Source: a virus. From it: a DNA stretch of 23,959 bases. Shown piece by piece: positions 21,834 to 23,959 of the stretch. The notes below the pieces were generated by a model that did not search any database, was not told the DNA's origin, and saw only the letters and a list, made by a program, of their open reading frames with translations. Every line of letters starts with the position of its first letter. Position 1 is the first letter of the stretch. Position numbers and translations under genes: made by a program. Where the stretch lies: the IMG/VR virus record IMGVR_UViG_3300006072_000046, positions 1 through 23,959 of that record. One strand, written 5' to 3'.

Positions 21834-22946
21834 ATGTCGTATACAACACTTGCTCCCACAGATTTTGTAGTCAGTTCTGATTCGGTTACTGCTCCGGCTT
21901 GGAGTAATAATCAACCTCTACTATCTACTTTTTTTACTGCTTCAGCAATTCCTAGCACAACAATAACACAGGGTGCGTTTTACTTAAACGTATATCAAAC
22001 TGCCAGCAACTCAAATGGTGCAGCTGTTCAATTTGCTATTGCGTATGGTAACGAACAAGGTTCAGGATCTCAATGGTACAATAACTTGGTACCAGGGTAT
22101 ACTCCTTCTCTAACTACATATAGACAGTATTCAACTTTAGTATACGGACCTGAAATATCAGGTTCTCAAGGATTTAGTTTTGGTGGAGCTGCACAAAATG
22201 CACCCGATATTTTTGCTATTAACGTAGATAGAAATAGATATAAACAAAGTCTACTACCAGGAACTTTTAATTTAACTTTATCAGGATCTAATAATACTCA
22301 AATTACAATTTGCGATAACAGTAACGACATTTCTACTGTAACTTATTTAGATTGTGGTAGAGTATTTGACATCGTATCTGGTTCTTATGGTAACGCAGTA
22401 AAAACTACGCCAATAGGTGGGATCGCACCAGGTTATACAGTTTCAGGATCTTACGGATTGTTTCTACCTGATATTGGAACGATCATTTTAAATCCAGGAG
22501 CTTTAGCATTGAGTGCTGTGAGTGGTGGTATTGGCTTATCTTTAGATATTAATAACTACGGATCAGGAAGCTATACTTTAAATCCATCGGCTTCTTATAC
22601 GTCAACAAACAATACACTTTTATATCAAGCAATTTCTAGTAGCGCAACTTTACCTCTTACTGGATCTGGATTTCAATTAAATTCACAAGAAACTATTTCT
22701 TCTGATTATGTATTTGTACGAATTGGTAACCAAGATTACAATTATTCAACTAATCCAACCTTTATAACAGGCTCAGGAACAGGTGCAGTATTGTATCCTA
22801 CTATGATTTATAGTCCACAAACCTACATTACAACAGTAGGATTATATAATAACAATAATCAACTTTTAGCAGTAGCTAAAATGTCGACACCATTAGTTAA
22901 AGATTTTACAAAAGAAGCGTTAATCAGGGTTAAATTAGATTGGTAA
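21834..22946 (+). CDS. Virion structural protein, 370 aa
   Basis: The protein is beta-rich and Ser/Gly/Asn/Tyr-rich with no transmembrane segment. A central block FAINVDRNRYKQSLLPGTFN (about residues 126-145) looks like one I recall in marine phage structural proteins. The middle holds Gly-rich repeat-like turns. The C terminus ends with TKEALIRVKLDW. It is probably a tail or fibre-associated protein, by position. It sits between the 223-aa and the last (incomplete) gene in the same late run. Confidence 0.5.
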   Translation: MSYTTLAPTDFVVSSDSVTAPAWSNNQPLLSTFFTASAIPSTTITQGAFYLNVYQTASNSNGAAVQFAIAYGNEQGSGSQWYNNLVPGYTPSLTTYRQYSTLVYGPEISGSQGFSFGGAAQNAPDIFAINVDRNRYKQSLLPGTFNLTLSGSNNTQITICDNSNDISTVTYLDCGRVFDIVSGSYGNAVKTTPIGGIAPGYTVSGSYGLFLPDIGTIILNPGALALSAVSGGIGLSLDINNYGSGSYTLNPSASYTSTNNTLLYQAISSSATLPLTGSGFQLNSQETISSDYVFVRIGNQDYNYSTNPTFITGSGTGAVLYPTMIYSPQTYITTVGLYNNNNQLLAVAKMSTPLVKDFTKEALIRVKLDW

Positions 22947-22957
22947 TAATATAGAAA

Positions 22958-23959
22958 ATGAGTAGAGCATCAAATAGTCTTACTGTATCAGATGTTATCG
23001 TTACTCCAATCAAATTAAAGTATACTGCCTCATACGATCAATGTACGATCAACGAATATGGTATAACGGTTTTGACTGGGATTAATGGTCCTGTGACTAT
23101 AACTGGATCTGTGCCTCAAGAAACCTTGAACTATAGATCAGTTAAGCAGCTCTATTATGCCAATACCTTAACTGGATCATACCTAACAACTACTTCTAGC
23201 TTTGATGTTTCATTACAATCAACAGCAGCATCAGGAACATTTGATTCAGATAATAGGTATTTTCCAACTGAATCAGGTGCTCAAGTAAGAATTTTATCAA
23301 TTCCGAGGGGAGTTTTTGGTCAACAGATATCGAGACATAGCTTTTTAATGAGTTCATCTCTTTATTCTATTGCTGATGATGGAAATGGGAACTTATATGA
23401 TTCAAGATTTAATCAACCTTACGTAGAAGCTGGTTATTTTACACCAGATCCACAACCTCCAACAGTAGACAGCTACACTTATCCAGGAGTAGACATTATT
23501 CATGTAGGTAATATACTATATGCACAAGGAATGGTGATTATTACTAATCAGAATTACCTTGATATCTTTCCTTATCCTCCTACAGCAGTAAACGACTATG
23601 CAACTTTTTTAACCACAGATAGTCCTAAAACCGTTAATATACTAGCTAATGACGATCCTGGAACAGGAACCCTTATTCCAACATCTGTTTTCTTATTTAG
23701 TGGAAGCGTTGGTTTGTTCACAAATAATTTAGATGGAACAGTTACATTAAATACAACAACACCTGGATTTTATCAAACGTATTATACAGTACAATCTGCT
23801 ATTCCCGGTGGATGTCCTTTAACAAGTAACAGTGCTTCCATAAACGTAACAGTGGATCCAGTTTGTAATTTTGAAGTAGTTTTGCTTAATCCTTACACAA
23901 CAACAAGTACTACGACGAGCACTACAACCTTAGTCCCAACTACCACGTCGACTACAACA
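22958..23959 (+). CDS. Tail/fibre protein with Ig/cadherin-like domain and Thr-rich tract, partial (334 aa seen)
   Basis: ATG at 22958 opens a frame with no stop up to the window edge. Residues 1-200 look like phage structural sequence (RILSIPRGVFGQQISRHSFL, 111-130; VGNILYAQGMVIITNQ, 183-198). Residues 205-300 carry a tandem-cadherin/Ig-like signature: PTAVNDYATF (208-217) and VNILANDD (226-233), then DGTVTL. Residues 314-334 are nearly all Thr and Ser. Cadherin-like domains in phages and bacteria mediate surface binding, so a host- or fibre-contact role is inferred. The C-terminal part is missing, so size and final domain are unknown. The gap from the 370-aa gene is 11 nt. Confidence 0.6.
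   Translation, partial: MSRASNSLTVSDVIVTPIKLKYTASYDQCTINEYGITVLTGINGPVTITGSVPQETLNYRSVKQLYYANTLTGSYLTTTSSFDVSLQSTAASGTFDSDNRYFPTESGAQVRILSIPRGVFGQQISRHSFLMSSSLYSIADDGNGNLYDSRFNQPYVEAGYFTPDPQPPTVDSYTYPGVDIIHVGNILYAQGMVIITNQNYLDIFPYPPTAVNDYATFLTTDSPKTVNILANDDPGTGTLIPTSVFLFSGSVGLFTNNLDGTVTLNTTTPGFYQTYYTVQSAIPGGCPLTSNSASINVTVDPVCNFEVVLLNPYTTTSTTTSTTTLVPTTTSTTT
23897..23959 (+). repeat. Low-complexity Thr/Ser-coding tract at the window end
   Basis: This 63-nt stretch encodes only Thr and Ser apart from one Leu-Val-Pro. Thr is written with all four codons (ACA, ACT, ACG, ACC), so it is a protein-level repeat rather than a simple short DNA repeat. It probably forms a flexible linker. It continues past the edge. 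Confidence 0.7.

Overview
The window looks like part of the genome of a T4-like contractile-tailed phage (a distant 'far-T4' myovirus). It carries a gp55-like late sigma factor, a gp5-like baseplate hub protein, gp25 and gp6 baseplate wedge proteins, and a long run of virion structural genes. Every supportable gene is on the + strand, packed with 1-4 nt overlaps or very short gaps. The DNA is AT-rich. Start codons lack Shine-Dalgarno sequences and are preceded by A/T-rich stretches. Three or four gaps carry TTG-N20-TAnnTT elements, resembling the promoter type of Bacteroidota. A Bacteroidota host is therefore the best inference, but it rests on motif reading alone.

Left part (1-1745): the end of an unknown gene, a 46-aa lipoprotein, an 82-aa basic protein, a G+C-richer spacer that could fold into a structured RNA (514-595), three small membrane proteins and two small unknown proteins. 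This looks like an accessory or early region.

Middle-left (1747-5774): six consecutive genes whose products begin with a short amphipathic helix, most of them followed by a T4 gp21-protease-like site (L/I-x-E). This is the pattern of capsid-targeting sequences on proteins packaged in the prohead and injected with the DNA. Two start with near-identical cassettes (promoter plus targeting peptide). Two larger ones carry a phosphoribosyltransferase-like PRPP motif (2747-3766) and a PD-(D/E)XK nuclease-like signature (3769-4830), and lie 2 nt apart. This putative packaged-effector island is the most interesting part of the window.

Middle (5779-8255): a glutaredoxin-like protein, a small helical protein, an HD-domain phosphohydrolase, a membrane-anchored coiled-coil protein and the late sigma factor.

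Right part (8256-23959): a structural run. It holds a small conserved protein, the gp5-like hub, a spike-like protein, a 666-aa tail/baseplate protein, a small protein with another targeting-like N terminus, gp25, gp6, a DNRLRE-like protein, a small conserved protein, a 1586-aa protein and three further virion proteins. The last one runs off the window edge in a Thr/Ser-rich tract after an Ig/cadherin-like domain.

Two promoter types seem to divide the window. Most genes that open a new unit are preceded by CTATTTATA or a close variant, which is the reverse complement of the T4 late promoter TATAAATA. Genes joined by overlaps lack it. Glutaredoxin and HD genes instead have host-like elements. 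Function names come from motif and order recognition by eye; no database search was possible.
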